Assembly: GCF_002284535.1 (NCBI RefSeq)
Contig: NZ_NPKH01000023.1
Coordinates: 155,767-219,766 of the forward strand
Direction: 5' to 3'
DNA from: Mesorhizobium wenxiniae
GTDB lineage: Bacteria; Pseudomonadota; Alphaproteobacteria; Rhizobiales; Rhizobiaceae
Length of the DNA: 64,000 bases
This document shows, piece after piece, positions 26,353 to 37,466 of this stretch. The notes beneath the pieces were generated by a model that had not been told where the DNA came from, did no database searches, and saw only the letters and a program-made list of their open reading frames with translations. Position 1 is the first letter of the stretch. Each line of letters starts with the position of its first letter. The translations under genes and the position numbers were made by a program.

Positions 26353-26499
26353 ATTTCCCTGCCCTTAGCCACCTAATGCCGGTCTAGCCTGTTTTGCCCA
26401 AACCGACAAGAAAAAGGGGGCCGACAAGAAAAAGGAGGCCAGCAAGAAAAAGCCCGCCCGGGCTTGACCGCGAATAAAGACCCAATCACCAATCATCTC

Positions 26500-27111
26500 A
26501 TGAACACGATTCGATCCATCTGCGTCTATTGCGGCTCGTCTCCAGGCCGCGATGAAACCTATGCCAAGGCCGGACACCTGCTTGGGCGTTCGATCGCCAA
26601 GTCCGGCCTGCGTCTGATCTATGGCGGCGGCACCAGAGGCATCATGGGAGCCGTTGCCGAAGGGGCGTTGCGGGCCGGCGGAAAGGTGACGGGCATCATT
26701 CCGCGCTTCCTGATCAACAGGGAGGCCACCGAAACCGCGCTTAACCGGCTCGACGAGCTCGTGATCACCGACAACATGCACGAGCGTAAACATACGATGT
26801 TCGAGAAATCCGACGCCTTTGTGGCGCTGCCGGGCGGCATCGGCACGGTCGAGGAAATCATCGAGATCATGACCTGGGGCCAGCTCGGCCATCATCGCAA
26901 ACCGATCGTCTTCGGCAACGTCGGGGGATTCTGGGACCCGATGCTGGCGCTGCTCGACCATATGATGGCCGAAGGCTTCATCCACACCGCGCAGCGGGTC
27001 AAGCCGCTGGTGGTCGACGATCCGGAAGCGATCGTCGCCGCCATCATAGTCGCCGGATCATCGGTCGACGCACCGACCGATGGTGTGCAGTCGGTAATCG
27101 ACAAGCTTTAG
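26500..27111 (+). CDS. LOG family Rossmann-fold protein (TIGR00730)
   Basis: LOG/lysine-decarboxylase-like fold. Members studied remove ribose 5-phosphate from cytokinin nucleotides or AMP. Signature PGGIGTVEEI (about 108-117) and GGGTRGIMGAVAEGA are intact; CVYCGSSPG begins the fold. 203 residues, normal. I start at ATG 26500; twelve in-frame codons upstream (starting at 26464) lack family support. In plant-associated bacteria such enzymes can produce free cytokinins, but a housekeeping nucleotide role is as likely. Confidence 0.9.
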   Translation: MNTIRSICVYCGSSPGRDETYAKAGHLLGRSIAKSGLRLIYGGGTRGIMGAVAEGALRAGGKVTGIIPRFLINREATETALNRLDELVITDNMHERKHTMFEKSDAFVALPGGIGTVEEIIEIMTWGQLGHHRKPIVFGNVGGFWDPMLALLDHMMAEGFIHTAQRVKPLVVDDPEAIVAAIIVAGSSVDAPTDGVQSVIDKL

Positions 27112-27183
27112 GGGAGTAAAGGCAGTAGGGCAGCAGGTAGTGAATGCCGCGCTTATGAAGCGCGATCCTACTCCCCTACTCCC
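27112..27183. repeat. Inverted repeat between convergent genes, family E
   Basis: GGGGAGTAAAGGCAGTAGGG (27112-27131) is followed about 35 bases later by CCTACTCCCCTACTCCCC, its approximate complement, with a small inner GCGCTT..AAGCGC hairpin. A cruciform or bidirectional terminator at the 3' ends of the convergent LOG and sorbosone-dehydrogenase-like genes is likely. Confidence 0.55.
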
Positions 27184-28520
27184 CCCGCAAGTCGGCGACT
27201 TGCCCGGCGGACCCGCCAGATGACATTGCCGACATCGTCGGCGACGAGCAGTGCGCCGGTCCGATCGATAGCAACGCCGACCGGACGGCCCATCGCCTTA
27301 CTATCACGCCCGATAAAGCCAGCGAGCACATCTTTTGGAGGACCGCTCGGTTTACCATCGCGGAACGGCACGAAGATCACCTTGTAACCGCTGAACACGC
27401 TTCTATTCCACGAGCCATGCTGGCCGACGAAGGCGCCGTTGCCGTAGGCCGGGCCGAGCGAGGTGCCTTTGGAGAAGGTCAGTCCCAGCGAGGCGGTATG
27501 GGAACCCAGCGCATAATCGGGCTTGACCGCCCTCGCCACGAGATCGGGGCGCTGGGGCTTGACGCGTTCGTCGATGTTCTGCCCGAAATAGCTGTAGGGC
27601 CAGCCGTAAAAAGCGCCGTCACGAACCGAGGTCATGTAATCCGGGACGAGATCGTCGCCGATCTCGTCCCGCTCATTCACGGCGACCCAAAGCTCGCCAG
27701 TTTCAGGGTTCCAGGACAGCCCGTTCGGGTTGCGCAGCCCTGACGCGAAGACCCGGGTGCGGCGGGTCGACCGGTCCACTTCAAGGACGGCGGCGCGATT
27801 CTTCTCCGCGGCCATGCCATTTTCTCCAACATTGCTGTTGGAGCCGACGGTGACATAGAGCTTGCGTCCATCCGGACTTGCGATCACGTCCTTGGTCCAA
27901 TGATGGTTGATATCTCCGGCCGGTAAGTCGACGATCTTTTCCGGCGGCGTTGTGACTCGGGTCTGGCCATTGGAGTAGGGGAAAGCGATGAGGGCGTCGG
28001 TATTCGCGACATAGAGCTTGCCTTTGGAAAGCGTCATACCAAAGGGTGAATTGAGGCCTTCCGCGAACGTCATGCGCACATCCGCAATTCCGTCGCCATT
28101 GGTGTCGCGCAGGAGCGTGATGCGGTTGGCGCTTTTGGTCGCGGCGCCGGCGCGCTTCATAGCCAGGTCCATGAAGACCTTTCTAAGGCTGAAGCCTTGG
28201 TCATCCTTGGCAGGAGCATTGGTTTCGGCTACCAGCACGTCGCCGTTCGGAAGCACGTGCAGCCAGCGCGGATGGTCGAGGCCGGTGGCGAAGGCGTTCA
28301 CCATCAGCCCCCGAGCCGGGGTTGGCATGCCACCTTTCTGCCAGCCCTTCGCCTCGGCGATGTTGACGGTCGGGATCAGCGTCGGTCTTGGTTTCGGTAA
28401 AGTGGGGTTGGGGCCATAGCCGGTCATTGCCCCCGTTTTCTGCGCCGAAATGCCAGCGCAGCTCGCCATGACGGCTCCCAATACAGCTATGAGTACGCTT
28501 CGAGGGAAGCCGGCATGCAT
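27168..28520 (-). CDS. Sorbosone/PQQ-dependent sugar dehydrogenase-like lipoprotein
   Basis: 450 residues. The N-terminal signal peptide ends in a lipobox-like MASCAG (Cys near residue 22), so it is probably a periplasmic lipoprotein. The rest is a six-bladed propeller of the soluble glucose dehydrogenase/L-sorbosone dehydrogenase family: [80 protein letters not shown] and [13 protein letters not shown] binding is assumed from family. Start at ATG 28520 so that the signal peptide is N-terminal. Stop lies inside the inverted repeat shared with LOG. Confidence 0.85.
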   Translation of the reverse strand: MHAGFPRSVLIAVLGAVMASCAGISAQKTGAMTGYGPNPTLPKPRPTLIPTVNIAEAKGWQKGGMPTPARGLMVNAFATGLDHPRWLHVLPNGDVLVAETNAPAKDDQGFSLRKVFMDLAMKRAGAATKSANRITLLRDTNGDGIADVRMTFAEGLNSPFGMTLSKGKLYVANTDALIAFPYSNGQTRVTTPPEKIVDLPAGDINHHWTKDVIASPDGRKLYVTVGSNSNVGENGMAAEKNRAAVLEVDRSTRRTRVFASGLRNPNGLSWNPETGELWVAVNERDEIGDDLVPDYMTSVRDGAFYGWPYSYFGQNIDERVKPQRPDLVARAVKPDYALGSHTASLGLTFSKGTSLGPAYGNGAFVGQHGSWNRSVFSGYKVIFVPFRDGKPSGPPKDVLAGFIGRDSKAMGRPVGVAIDRTGALLVADDVGNVIWRVRRASRRLAGGVGE

Positions 28521-28730
28521 CGGACGTCCTCCGCACAGATTTGCGTCGTGCTCTTTACGCAAACGCGAGTCAACGACGTATTATTCCAAACTGGCTCCAA
28601 TAACGGCGTTCGTAGGTGCGCCTCGGATGACCATCAAAACCGTCACACGAAACCGGTTCGCCCGTGCTAGTGATCACAGTCTGGTCCCCGCCGCGCGGCG
28701 GCATATTCGAGACACTGGCGACGCGACCAT

Positions 28731-29088
28731 GAACATCACTCTCAACCCGGAAGGCAGCGACCTGTCGCCTTATCTGCCAGACGAGCACGGGCTGTTCTTC
28801 GTCTATCACTTCACCGCCAAGGCGCGGGCTCGGCCATTTCCGTTTCGCCTTCAACGACACGATGCTGATCGGCGGCCGCAAGCAACCGCTACGGTCGGTC
28901 GACAATATCCGCAAGGCGATCGACAACGGTTCGCGCAAAGTTCCGCTCTTCGGCAGAGCTGATCGAGGCTGTCATGGGCCAGTCGCTCGACGGCATGGCG
29001 ACGGAACTCGGGAGCCTGGGCGATACGCTCGACGCATCGAGGACCGCATCGTCTGCGACGCATGGCGTCGCGGCGGTCGTCTATCTGT
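28731..29088 (+). pseudogene. Decayed CorA/ZntB-type divalent cation transporter gene
   Basis: Fragments of one protein lie in successive frames: MNITLNPEGSDLSPYLPDEH in frame one, then GHFRFAFNDTMLIGGRKQPL and RSVDNIRKAIDNGSRKVPL, then RSSAELIEAVMGQSLDGMAT and ELGSLGDTLDA, then IEDRIVCDAWRRGGR. The order and motifs (RKQPLRSVDNIRKAI; GDTLDAIEDRIV) match the N-terminal cytoplasmic domain of CorA/ZntB transporters. At least three frameshifts are needed, and the membrane part with the GMN motif is missing; the RarD gene now occupies the 3' side on the other strand. Confidence 0.72.
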
Positions 29089-29091
29089 TCG

Positions 29092-30027
29092 TCAGGCGGC
29101 TGGGGCGCGGGGTGTAGCGCCGGCCTTGCGCGCCGAAGAAAACATCGACCAGGAATAGATCGCCAGTGCCGTCCAGATCAGGCCGAAGGCGATGGCCTGG
29201 GTGCTGCCGAAGGGTTCGCCGAAAATCAGCACGGCGATCAGAAATACAATGGTCGGCGCGATATACTGCATGATGCCGATTGTGGAGAGACGCAACAGCT
29301 TGGCCCCGAAGGCAAACAGCAGCAGCGGTATGGCGGTGACCGGGCCGCAGCCGATCAGCAATGCGGTATCGTTCAGGGAACTGGAGACGAAATGGTCCTG
29401 CCCTGTGACGATGAGCAAGATGATGTAGCCGAGCGCCGGCACCGACAGTAACAGCACCTCGAGCAAAAAGCCCTGGCTGGGACCGATTGGCAGCGTCTTG
29501 CGGAAAAAGGCATAGGCGGCAAAGGAAAACGCCAGCACCAGAGACACCCAGGGCAGCTTGCCGGCGTCGATCGTCAGCACCGCGACCGCAATGGCCGCCA
29601 GCAGCACCGCCGCGATTTGCAGCCTGTCGAGCCGCTCGCCAAGCAGCAGCGCACCGACAACGACGCTGACAAGCGGGTTGATGTAATAACCAAGCGCGGT
29701 CTCGATGGTGCGGTCGACCGCAATCGCCCAGACATAGATGCCCCAGTTAACCGAAATCAGCGCCGCCGTCAGCGCCGCCATCGAAATGATGCGCGGCGAA
29801 CGTAACGCCGCTTTGAAATCCGCCGTGCGTCCGGCCCAGATCAAAACGGCCGCCGCGATCGGCACCGACCAGACGATGCGGTGCGCGATGACTTCGGCCA
29901 GCGGCAGATGCGCGACAGCCTTCATGTAAAAGGGCAGCAGCCCCCACAGGAGATAGGCGCCCAGGGCCAACAGAAAGCCACGCCGGGCCTTTGAGTCTGC
30001 TTCGAGCTGGATTGCTTGCGTGGGCAT
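29092..30027 (-). CDS. rarD: EamA family transporter RarD
   Basis: Ten-helix DMT transporter, 311 residues. Typical RarD features: GAYLLWGLLPFYMKA in helix 1, EVIAHRIVWSVP, SVNWGIYVWAIA, ALGYYINPLVSVVVGALLLGE, and IMQYIAPTIVFLIAVLIFGEPF near the end. RarD was named from E. coli chloramphenicol resistance; natural substrate unknown. Last gene on the minus-strand run, 55 bases after cimA, possibly with its own promoter. Its 3' end abuts the decayed CorA gene. Confidence 0.9.
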   Translation of the reverse strand: MPTQAIQLEADSKARRGFLLALGAYLLWGLLPFYMKAVAHLPLAEVIAHRIVWSVPIAAAVLIWAGRTADFKAALRSPRIISMAALTAALISVNWGIYVWAIAVDRTIETALGYYINPLVSVVVGALLLGERLDRLQIAAVLLAAIAVAVLTIDAGKLPWVSLVLAFSFAAYAFFRKTLPIGPSQGFLLEVLLLSVPALGYIILLIVTGQDHFVSSSLNDTALLIGCGPVTAIPLLLFAFGAKLLRLSTIGIMQYIAPTIVFLIAVLIFGEPFGSTQAIAFGLIWTALAIYSWSMFSSARKAGATPRAPAA

Positions 30028-30082
30028 GGCCCAACGCTATGCGCCAGCCGCCGGGCCAAGACCATCGCAAAGTTCTGATGGA

Positions 30083-31726
30083 TCAATGGACTTTCGCTGA
30101 TGGTTCAATCCTACTCCGCGCGACCAGCCCGGCCATCTCGCGGTTCTTCATCAGCTTGTAGACGATCGAATCCATCAGCGCCTGGAACGAGGCGTCGATG
30201 ATGTTTTCTGAGACGCCGACCGTCCACCAGCGGGCGCCGGTTGCGTCATGCGATTCGATCAGCACGCGGGTGATCGCCTCGGTGCCACCATTGAGGATAC
30301 GCACCTTGAAGTCGGCAAGTTCGAGGTCGGCGATCTCGTTCTGGAATTTTCCGAGATCCTTGCGCAGCGCGATGTCGAGCGCATTGACCGGGCCGTGTCC
30401 TTCGGCCACCGACATCTTCTCCTCGCCGTCGACCATCACCTTGACGATCGCCTCCGAGACCGTCTTCAGCTGGCCGTTGGCGTCGAAGCGGCGCTCGACC
30501 ATGCAGCGAAACGAGGTGACGCTGAAGAATTCCGGCAGGCCGTGCAGCATCTTGCGCGCCAGAAGCTCGAAGCTAGCATCGGCGCCCTCATAGGCATAGC
30601 CTTCGGCCTCGCGCTCCTTGACCACAGCGATCAGTGCGTCGAGCCGGTGGTCGTCCCGGGGCATGTCGATGCCGCGTCGTTTCAGCTCGGCGAGGAAATT
30701 GGCCTTGCCGCCCTGGTCCGAGACCATGACGCGGCGGCGATTGCCGACCGCTTCCGGCGGCACATGCTCGTAGGTGGCCGGCTCCTTGGCCAGCGCCGAG
30801 GCATGGATGCCGGCCTTGGTGGCGAAGGCGGAAGCGCCGACATAGGGCGCCTGCGCTTCCGGCGCGCGGTTCAGCAATTCGTCAAAGGCCCGGGAAAGGC
30901 GCGATATTCCGGCCAACGCTTCGGCCGAAATGCCTGTCTCGAAGCGGTTGGAAAAGGCCGGCTTCAGCGCCAGCGTCGGCACGATCGAGATCAGATTGGC
31001 GTTGCCGCAGCGCTCGCCGATTCCGTTCAGCGTGCCCTGGATCTGGCGCACACCGGCCTCGACGGCGGCCAGCGAATTCGCCACCGCCTGGCCGGTGTCG
31101 TCATGGGCATGAATGCCGAGATGGTCTCCGGGAATGCCTGAGGCGATGACCTTCTCGACGATGGCGCGCACTTCCGACGGCTGCGTGCCGCCATTGGTGT
31201 CGCACAGCACCACCCAGCGCGCGCCGGCGTCGTAGGCGGTCCTAGCGCAGGCCAGCGCATAATCGGGATTGGCCTTGAAGCCGTCGAAGAAATGCTCGCA
31301 ATCAACCAGTGCTTCCTTGGCCGAGGCAATCGCCGCTTCGACCGAGGCCTTGATCGCTTCGAGGTTTTCCTCGTTCGTGCAGCCCAGCGCGATGCGGACA
31401 TGGTAGTCCCAGCTCTTGGCTACAAAGCAAATGGCGTCCGACTTCGACTGGACCAATGCGGCAAGGCCTGGATCGTTCGAAGCCGAGACCCCAGCCCGCT
31501 TGGTCATGCCGAAGGCGACGAAATTGGCACTGGCCGTGCGGGGCTCGGCGAAGAAGGCGGTGTCGGTCGGGTTGGCGCCGGGATAGCCGCCCTCGACATA
31601 GTCCATGCCGAACTCGTCGAGCAGCCCGGCGATGGCGATCTTGTCCTCGACTGAAAAGTCGGTACCCGGTGTTTGCTGGCCATCACGCAGTGTCGTGTCG
31701 AAGAGATAGAGGCGCTCGCGGCCCAT
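30083..31726 (-). CDS. cimA: Citramalate synthase
   Basis: DRE-TIM metallolyase of the citramalate/2-isopropylmalate synthase group: LYLFDTTLRDGQQTPGTDFS at the start carries the Asp-Arg metal site, HAHDDTGQAVANSLAA supplies the HxH ligands, and the C-terminal LeuA allosteric domain covers about 390-545. It condenses pyruvate and acetyl-CoA to citramalate, an isoleucine precursor route that bypasses threonine. 547 residues matches TIGR00977. I start at ATG 31726; GCGGGGA sits just upstream and an ATG six bases earlier is too close to it. Two bases after the pip stop. Confidence 0.9.
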   Translation of the reverse strand: MGRERLYLFDTTLRDGQQTPGTDFSVEDKIAIAGLLDEFGMDYVEGGYPGANPTDTAFFAEPRTASANFVAFGMTKRAGVSASNDPGLAALVQSKSDAICFVAKSWDYHVRIALGCTNEENLEAIKASVEAAIASAKEALVDCEHFFDGFKANPDYALACARTAYDAGARWVVLCDTNGGTQPSEVRAIVEKVIASGIPGDHLGIHAHDDTGQAVANSLAAVEAGVRQIQGTLNGIGERCGNANLISIVPTLALKPAFSNRFETGISAEALAGISRLSRAFDELLNRAPEAQAPYVGASAFATKAGIHASALAKEPATYEHVPPEAVGNRRRVMVSDQGGKANFLAELKRRGIDMPRDDHRLDALIAVVKEREAEGYAYEGADASFELLARKMLHGLPEFFSVTSFRCMVERRFDANGQLKTVSEAIVKVMVDGEEKMSVAEGHGPVNALDIALRKDLGKFQNEIADLELADFKVRILNGGTEAITRVLIESHDATGARWWTVGVSENIIDASFQALMDSIVYKLMKNREMAGLVARSRIEPSAKVH

Positions 31727-31728
31727 GA

Positions 31729-33154
<1,426 letters not shown>

Positions 33155-33158
<4 letters not shown>

Positions 33159-33646
33159 GATCTTTCCTCCGGCGGCCATTGTTCGGTGTCGTGGTCGGGA
33201 TGCTGGTAGGAGACGAGATCGGCGAGATAGGAGGCTGACGAGATATCGGCCATCGTGTCCTCGCCGGGCAATGTGTGGATGCGGTCGACGTAGGGGAGCT
33301 TTGCTTCGGTACCCCACTGGATGGTGGGCGCGATCTCCTGCGGAGCGTCGAAGGCGGCGATGGCGAGCGCGATACCCTCGGGCGCCTCGAAGGTCAGCGG
33401 GGTGCCACAATCGGCGCAGAAGCCGCGCAATGCGGCGTTGGACGAGCGGAAGCGTTTGGGCTCGCCGCGCGTCCAGTCGAGTTTTGCGCCACGCACGGAC
33501 ACCAGCGGCAGGTAGAAATTGCCGCTTGCTTTCTGGCACATGCGGCAATGGCAGACGGAGGCATCACCCAGCGCGCCTTCGACCCGGAAGCGCACGGCGC
33601 CGCACTGGCAACCGCCTGTGTAGACCGGTCTGTTGTCTAGACTCAT
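33155..33646 (-). CDS. GFA family zinc protein (copy 1)
   Basis: Second member of the GFA/CENP-V family, 163 residues, with GGCQCGAVRFRVEG, CHCRMCQKASG and FCADCGTPLTF zinc ligands. C-terminus LVSYQHPDHDTEQWPP resembles the matching end of copy 2 ([13 protein letters not shown]), supporting duplication. Starts 5 bases after the VOC stop; ends in a 4-base overlap with copy 2. Cytoplasmic, substrate unknown. Confidence 0.9.
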
Positions 33647-33650
33647 TGCT

Positions 33651-34037
33651 TCACTCCGCGGCATGGCAGACGGCTTCGATATTGTTGCCGTCGGGGTCGA
33701 AGACAAAGGCGCCATAGTAGTTCGCGTGATAGTGCGGACGCAGGCCTGGCCCGCCATTGTCCTTGCCGCCGGCGGCGATTGCGGCTGTGTAGAAGGCGTC
33801 GACCTCGGCGCGGCTGCGCGCAGTGAAGGCGACGTGCTGACGGTCCTTCGGCTTGTCCTTGCCTTGATGCAACCAAAACACCGGCCGGTCCCGGCCATAG
33901 CCGCCGACCTTGGCGCCGCCGGTATATTCCTGCGGCACCATATAGAGGAGCGCGGCACCGAGCGGCGCCATCGCCTTGTCATAGAACGCTTTGGAAGCGT
34001 CGAAATCGGAAACGGTGATGCCAAGATGATCGATCAT
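33651..34037 (-). CDS. VOC family (glyoxalase-like) protein
   Basis: Vicinal oxygen chelate fold, 128 residues: begins [19 protein letters not shown] with the first metal-ligand His, and ends [16 protein letters not shown] with the Glu of the second half. [17 protein letters not shown] provides another ligand position. Similar proteins are annotated as glyoxalase/bleomycin resistance/dioxygenase; activity not assignable. ATG overlaps the cysS stop by 4 bases, so it is translationally coupled to cysS. Alternative: a small-molecule lyase or isomerase. Confidence 0.88.
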   Translation of the reverse strand: MIDHLGITVSDFDASKAFYDKAMAPLGAALLYMVPQEYTGGAKVGGYGRDRPVFWLHQGKDKPKDRQHVAFTARSRAEVDAFYTAAIAAGGKDNGGPGLRPHYHANYYGAFVFDPDGNNIEAVCHAAE

Positions 34038-35506
34038 CTTTTTACCTCCCAAGTGGTGATGCGGGCGCCGGTGACGGGGTCTTTGCCGTCCTTCAACTGA
34101 ATACCTTGCGCCAGCAAGTCGGCACGGATGCGGTCGGCCTCGGCCCAATATCCGGCGGCGATCAGTGCGAGCCGTTTGGCGATCGCCCTGGCGATCGCGT
34201 CTTCATCGACCTTGGTCGGCGTGACGTCGAAGCCGAGGAACAGCAACGCCGCCTTCAGCGAAGCGGCAGCATCGTTGCCCGCTGCGGCAGCCTTGCCGCC
34301 ACCGGCACCACTGAAATCTACAGCCTCACCGGCCAACTGCGTCAGCACCTGGAACGCAGAATAGGTTGCGAGATCGTCCGACAGGGCTTCCACCACTTCC
34401 ACCGGCAATTGCTTTGCCGCCGCCGGTGCCAGATCCGCCGCCCGCTTCCATTTGCGCAGCGTGTTTTCCGCCTCTTCCAGCTTGCGCACGGAAAAGTCGA
34501 TCGGCTCGCGATAATGCGTCATCAGCATCGCCAGCCTGAGCACCTCGCCCGGCCATTTGCGGCCGCCAAAGGTATCCGTCTCCAGCAACTCGTTGATCGA
34601 GTAGAAGTTGCCCAGGCTCTTGGACATCTTCTGCCCCTCGACCTGCAGGAAGCCGTTGTGCATCCATACCTTGGCCATCACGTCAGTGCCGTGGGCGCAG
34701 CGCGACTGGGCGATCTCGTTTTCGTGGTGCGGGAAGATCAGGTCGAGCCCGCCGCCATGGATGTCGAAGACCTCGCCGAGATAGGCGGCCGACATCGCCG
34801 AGCACTCAATGTGCCAGCCCGGCCGGCCTCTGCCCCACGGGCTGTCCCAGCCCGGCTCTTCCGGCGAGGACAGCTTCCACAGCACGAAATCGCCAGGGTT
34901 CTTCTTGTGGGGATCGACGGCGACGCGAGCGCCGGCCTGCTGTTCGTCGAGATTGCGATTCGACAATTGGCCGTAGTCCGGCATCGAGGCCGTGTCGAAC
35001 AGAACTTCGCCTGCCGCAACATAAGCATGGCGGCGTTCGATCAACCGTTGAATCAAGGAGATCATGTCGACTTTGCCATCGGCGCGCGGCTGGACGAATT
35101 CGGTGGCGCGCGGCTCGACTGTCGGTTCCAGGCAGCCGAGCGTCGCCACATCCTTGTGGAACTGGTCGGCGGTTTTTTCGGTGACGCGCCGGATCGCCTC
35201 GTTCAGCGACAGCTTTCCCGAGGCAATTTCGCCGCCGAAATCGCGCAGTGCGCGGTCGTTGATCTTGTCGTCGACATCCGTGATGTTGCGCACATAGGTG
35301 ACGTGCGCTTGCCCGTAGAGATGGCGCAGCAGACGGAACAGCACGTCGAAGACGATCACTGGCCGCGCGTTGCCGATATGGGCAAAGTCGTAGACCGTCG
35401 GGCCGCAGACATACATGCGCACATTGCGCGGATCGATCGGGAAGAAATCCTCCTTCGTCCGCGTCAGCGTGTTGTAGAGGCGCAGGCCCTTCGATGCGTC
35501 AGACAT
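34034..35506 (-). CDS. cysS: Cysteinyl-tRNA synthetase
   Basis: Class I synthetase charging tRNA-Cys. Zinc-binding and HIGH elements in [19 protein letters not shown] (residues about 31-49), [25 protein letters not shown] for zinc, and [10 protein letters not shown] for the KMSKS loop. 490 residues, slightly longer than the E. coli enzyme because of an Ala/Gly-rich insert ([15 protein letters not shown]) near 400. First gene of the minus-strand operon continuing with VOC, two GFA genes, pip and cimA. Confidence 0.96.
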   Translation of the reverse strand: MSDASKGLRLYNTLTRTKEDFFPIDPRNVRMYVCGPTVYDFAHIGNARPVIVFDVLFRLLRHLYGQAHVTYVRNITDVDDKINDRALRDFGGEIASGKLSLNEAIRRVTEKTADQFHKDVATLGCLEPTVEPRATEFVQPRADGKVDMISLIQRLIERRHAYVAAGEVLFDTASMPDYGQLSNRNLDEQQAGARVAVDPHKKNPGDFVLWKLSSPEEPGWDSPWGRGRPGWHIECSAMSAAYLGEVFDIHGGGLDLIFPHHENEIAQSRCAHGTDVMAKVWMHNGFLQVEGQKMSKSLGNFYSINELLETDTFGGRKWPGEVLRLAMLMTHYREPIDFSVRKLEEAENTLRKWKRAADLAPAAAKQLPVEVVEALSDDLATYSAFQVLTQLAGEAVDFSGAGGGKAAAAGNDAAASLKAALLFLGFDVTPTKVDEDAIARAIAKRLALIAAGYWAEADRIRADLLAQGIQLKDGKDPVTGARITTWEVKR

Positions 35507-35895
35507 TCGTGCCTTCCCGGTGCGTTACCTTTTGGTTGGGGCCACTTGCGCTGAGACGCAAATCAGGCACCAGCCTGCTGGCCGGGGCGTTTGTCCACTC
35601 TAGAAGGAAGATAGGCGAAAACGTCCGGACCAGCGCGAAGCTAGCCAATAATGCAAATGCCACAAATGGCGAAAGACGTTCTCATGAGCGGCTTTATCGC
35701 CTCACCCAGTGTTGCCGTCAAGTCGCAACTTTCGGCAAAAGAGTCGCCGGATCACAGGTAATGACGCAGTGAAACATTTTATTAAACATCTCGGCACAGT
35801 CATGAAACATTCGCCGGCTAGATCACCAGATGTCACGATTTGGTCGGATTCGACCAGCAAACGCGGACACGAAGACGTTACCAGGGAAGAGAAAA
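35507..35895. other. Intergenic gap with promoter-like AT-rich part
   Basis: 389 bases between cysS and the small plus-strand gene. No gene found. The part from about 35770 to 35815 is AT-richer than its surroundings and has the word GAAACATT twice (35772-35779 and 35805-35812) around TTTTATTAAACATCTC, which could be an operator or promoter area for the small gene. Confidence 0.35.
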
Positions 35896-36051
35896 ATGCC
35901 CCGAACCAAGCAGGACTCCAGCAGCGCGAAGCAACCGGCGCTCGCCAGCCAATACCGGGCGATCGGCCCGGCCGCCATCGTCGCCGCCCTTCTCCATACC
36001 GCGAAGAAGAAAAAGCCGGCGCAAAAGATCACATCGCCGCGCGCTGCCTGA
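35896..36051 (+). CDS. Small basic protein
   Basis: 51 residues, beginning MPRTKQDSSSAKQPALASQY, with a hydrophobic patch (GPAAIVAALLHT) followed by KKKKPAQK. GGGAAGAGAAAA precedes the ATG at 35896, a good ribosome binding site; the frame is open further up, but without one. No known family. Might be a small membrane-associated or nucleic-acid-binding protein. Its role cannot be read from the neighbours. Confidence 0.5.
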   Translation: MPRTKQDSSSAKQPALASQYRAIGPAAIVAALLHTAKKKKPAQKITSPRAA

Positions 36052-36124
36052 TGCGACGTCAGCCGACGCCATGCGCCGGCAATGAGGCGCCGAATGTGCC
36101 AGGAAAATAGCTGCTAGAACAAGG

Positions 36125-36875
36125 TCATCTGACTGTCGTCCGCGCCGGATTCTGGCGCCTGGCCTTTTCGGGCTCCGCCCCCACGACGCCCCTTTTCTGA
36201 ATCTCCGGTCCGGTGTTGGCGACCTCGTTGACGAGGTCGGAAACCGGGAAAGCCTCGAAGGAGTCGAGCTGTGCCGGTCCGAGCAGGTCCGCCCCGTCGC
36301 GCGGCTCCAGGGTGCGGCAATCCAGCCAGCGGGCGAAATCCTGCGGATCTATCACTACCGGCATCCGGTCATGGCTATGGGCGACGTCGGTATTGGCGTT
36401 GACGGTCAGGATGGCGCCGGTGTCCATTTCGGAACCGCCCGGCTCGGCATAGGTCTCGATCAGCCCGGCGAAGGCGACAAGTCCGCCGTGCCTCGGCCGC
36501 ACCCAATAGGGCTGCCCCCTCTTGCCGCCTGATTGACGCCATTCGTAGAAGCCGGAAGCCGGCACCAAAGCGCGGCGATGGCGCATGGCGGTGCGAAACG
36601 AGGCCTTTTCCGTTGCTCCCTCCGAGCGCGCGTTGAACAGCAGCGGAAACTCACGCGTGTCCTTCACCCAGGCCGGGATCAGCCCCCAACCGCACCAACA
36701 TCGACTGCCGGTCGGGCTGGTTCGAGCCTGGCGCCTGCGCCAAGCCTGCAATCGCCATCAGGACCGGCTGCGTCGGCGCGATGTTGTAACGGGCCGGAAA
36801 ATCCTCCAGCTCCGCCAGACCGGGAAAAGCGGCAGTCTGGTCCGGCGTGGCGGTCAAGGCAAAGCGTCCGCACAT
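36125..36875 (-). pseudogene. SOS response-associated peptidase (SRAP/YedK), frameshifted
   Basis: HMCES/YedK family protects abasic sites by covalent linkage through Cys2. The N-terminal part starts MCGRFALTATPDQTA with Cys2 in place and ARYNIAPTQPV; the C-terminal part continues in another frame with GLIPAWVKDTREFPLLFNAR, ALVPASGFYEW (catalytic Glu) and HDRMPVVI (His). The two join only if one base is removed near 36688-36689: CGGTTGGGGGCTG encodes RLGA where family members have RWGLIPAW. Total size (about 250 residues) is normal otherwise. Either a recent pseudogene or a sequencing error. Confidence 0.85.
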
Positions 36876-36998
36876 AAGCGAAACTCGTTGAAACGGTCGG
36901 ATGTGAAGGTGGCGATGGAACTGGCGTTGCGCAACCGCTAATGCTTCTTCACGCCGACCGGTCCACAACCGGCTGCAGCGAATGACGATCGGAGATCC

Positions 36999-37418
36999 AT
37001 GGACGAAATGCGCAAGATTCTGCCGGCTGTCTCGGTCGCCATTGTCCGCGGCGACACGGTGCTGCTGGTCAAGCGGGCGCGGCAGCCTTCGCAAGGATTT
37101 TACGCGTTTCCAGGCGGCAAGGTCGAGGTCGGCGAAACGCTGGAACAAGCCGCGCAACGCGAATTGCTGGAGGAAACCGGGCTGCATGCGCACAACTACC
37201 GCGCACTTCGGGAAATCCACATCGACGGCGGCAGCGACGGGCACCCGGTCGACTATCTGCTGACGGTGTTCGGCGCTACCTATGCCGGCGGCGAGCCCGT
37301 GGCCAGCGACGACGCCGAGAACGCCGCCTTCTATACGCTCAGCGAAATGACGGCGCTGCCGCTTGCCGCTTCGGTGTTTGCCGTTGCCGAAGAATTGCTC
37401 AGGAATGCAGGGGCGTAA
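36999..37418 (+). CDS. Nudix hydrolase
   Basis: 139 residues with a perfect Nudix box, GGKVEVGETLEQAAQRELLE followed by ETG (residues about 39-61), binding Mg for pyrophosphate hydrolysis of nucleoside-diphosphate-X compounds. Starts MDEMRKILPAVSVAIVRG. Substrate unknown. Diverges from the SRAP gene; followed 48 bases later by the TIGR02301 gene, so the two may share a transcript. Confidence 0.92.
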   Translation: MDEMRKILPAVSVAIVRGDTVLLVKRARQPSQGFYAFPGGKVEVGETLEQAAQRELLEETGLHAHNYRALREIHIDGGSDGHPVDYLLTVFGATYAGGEPVASDDAENAAFYTLSEMTALPLAASVFAVAEELLRNAGA

Positions 37419-37466
37419 CCTCCAAAATCGCCTTGCAGTCGACAGATTGTTTGGCCACATAGACTC

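Noticed and set aside
30248..31141. Plus-strand 297-codon frame opposite cimA
   Set aside because: Shadow of cimA with random composition; cimA carries all the expected motifs.
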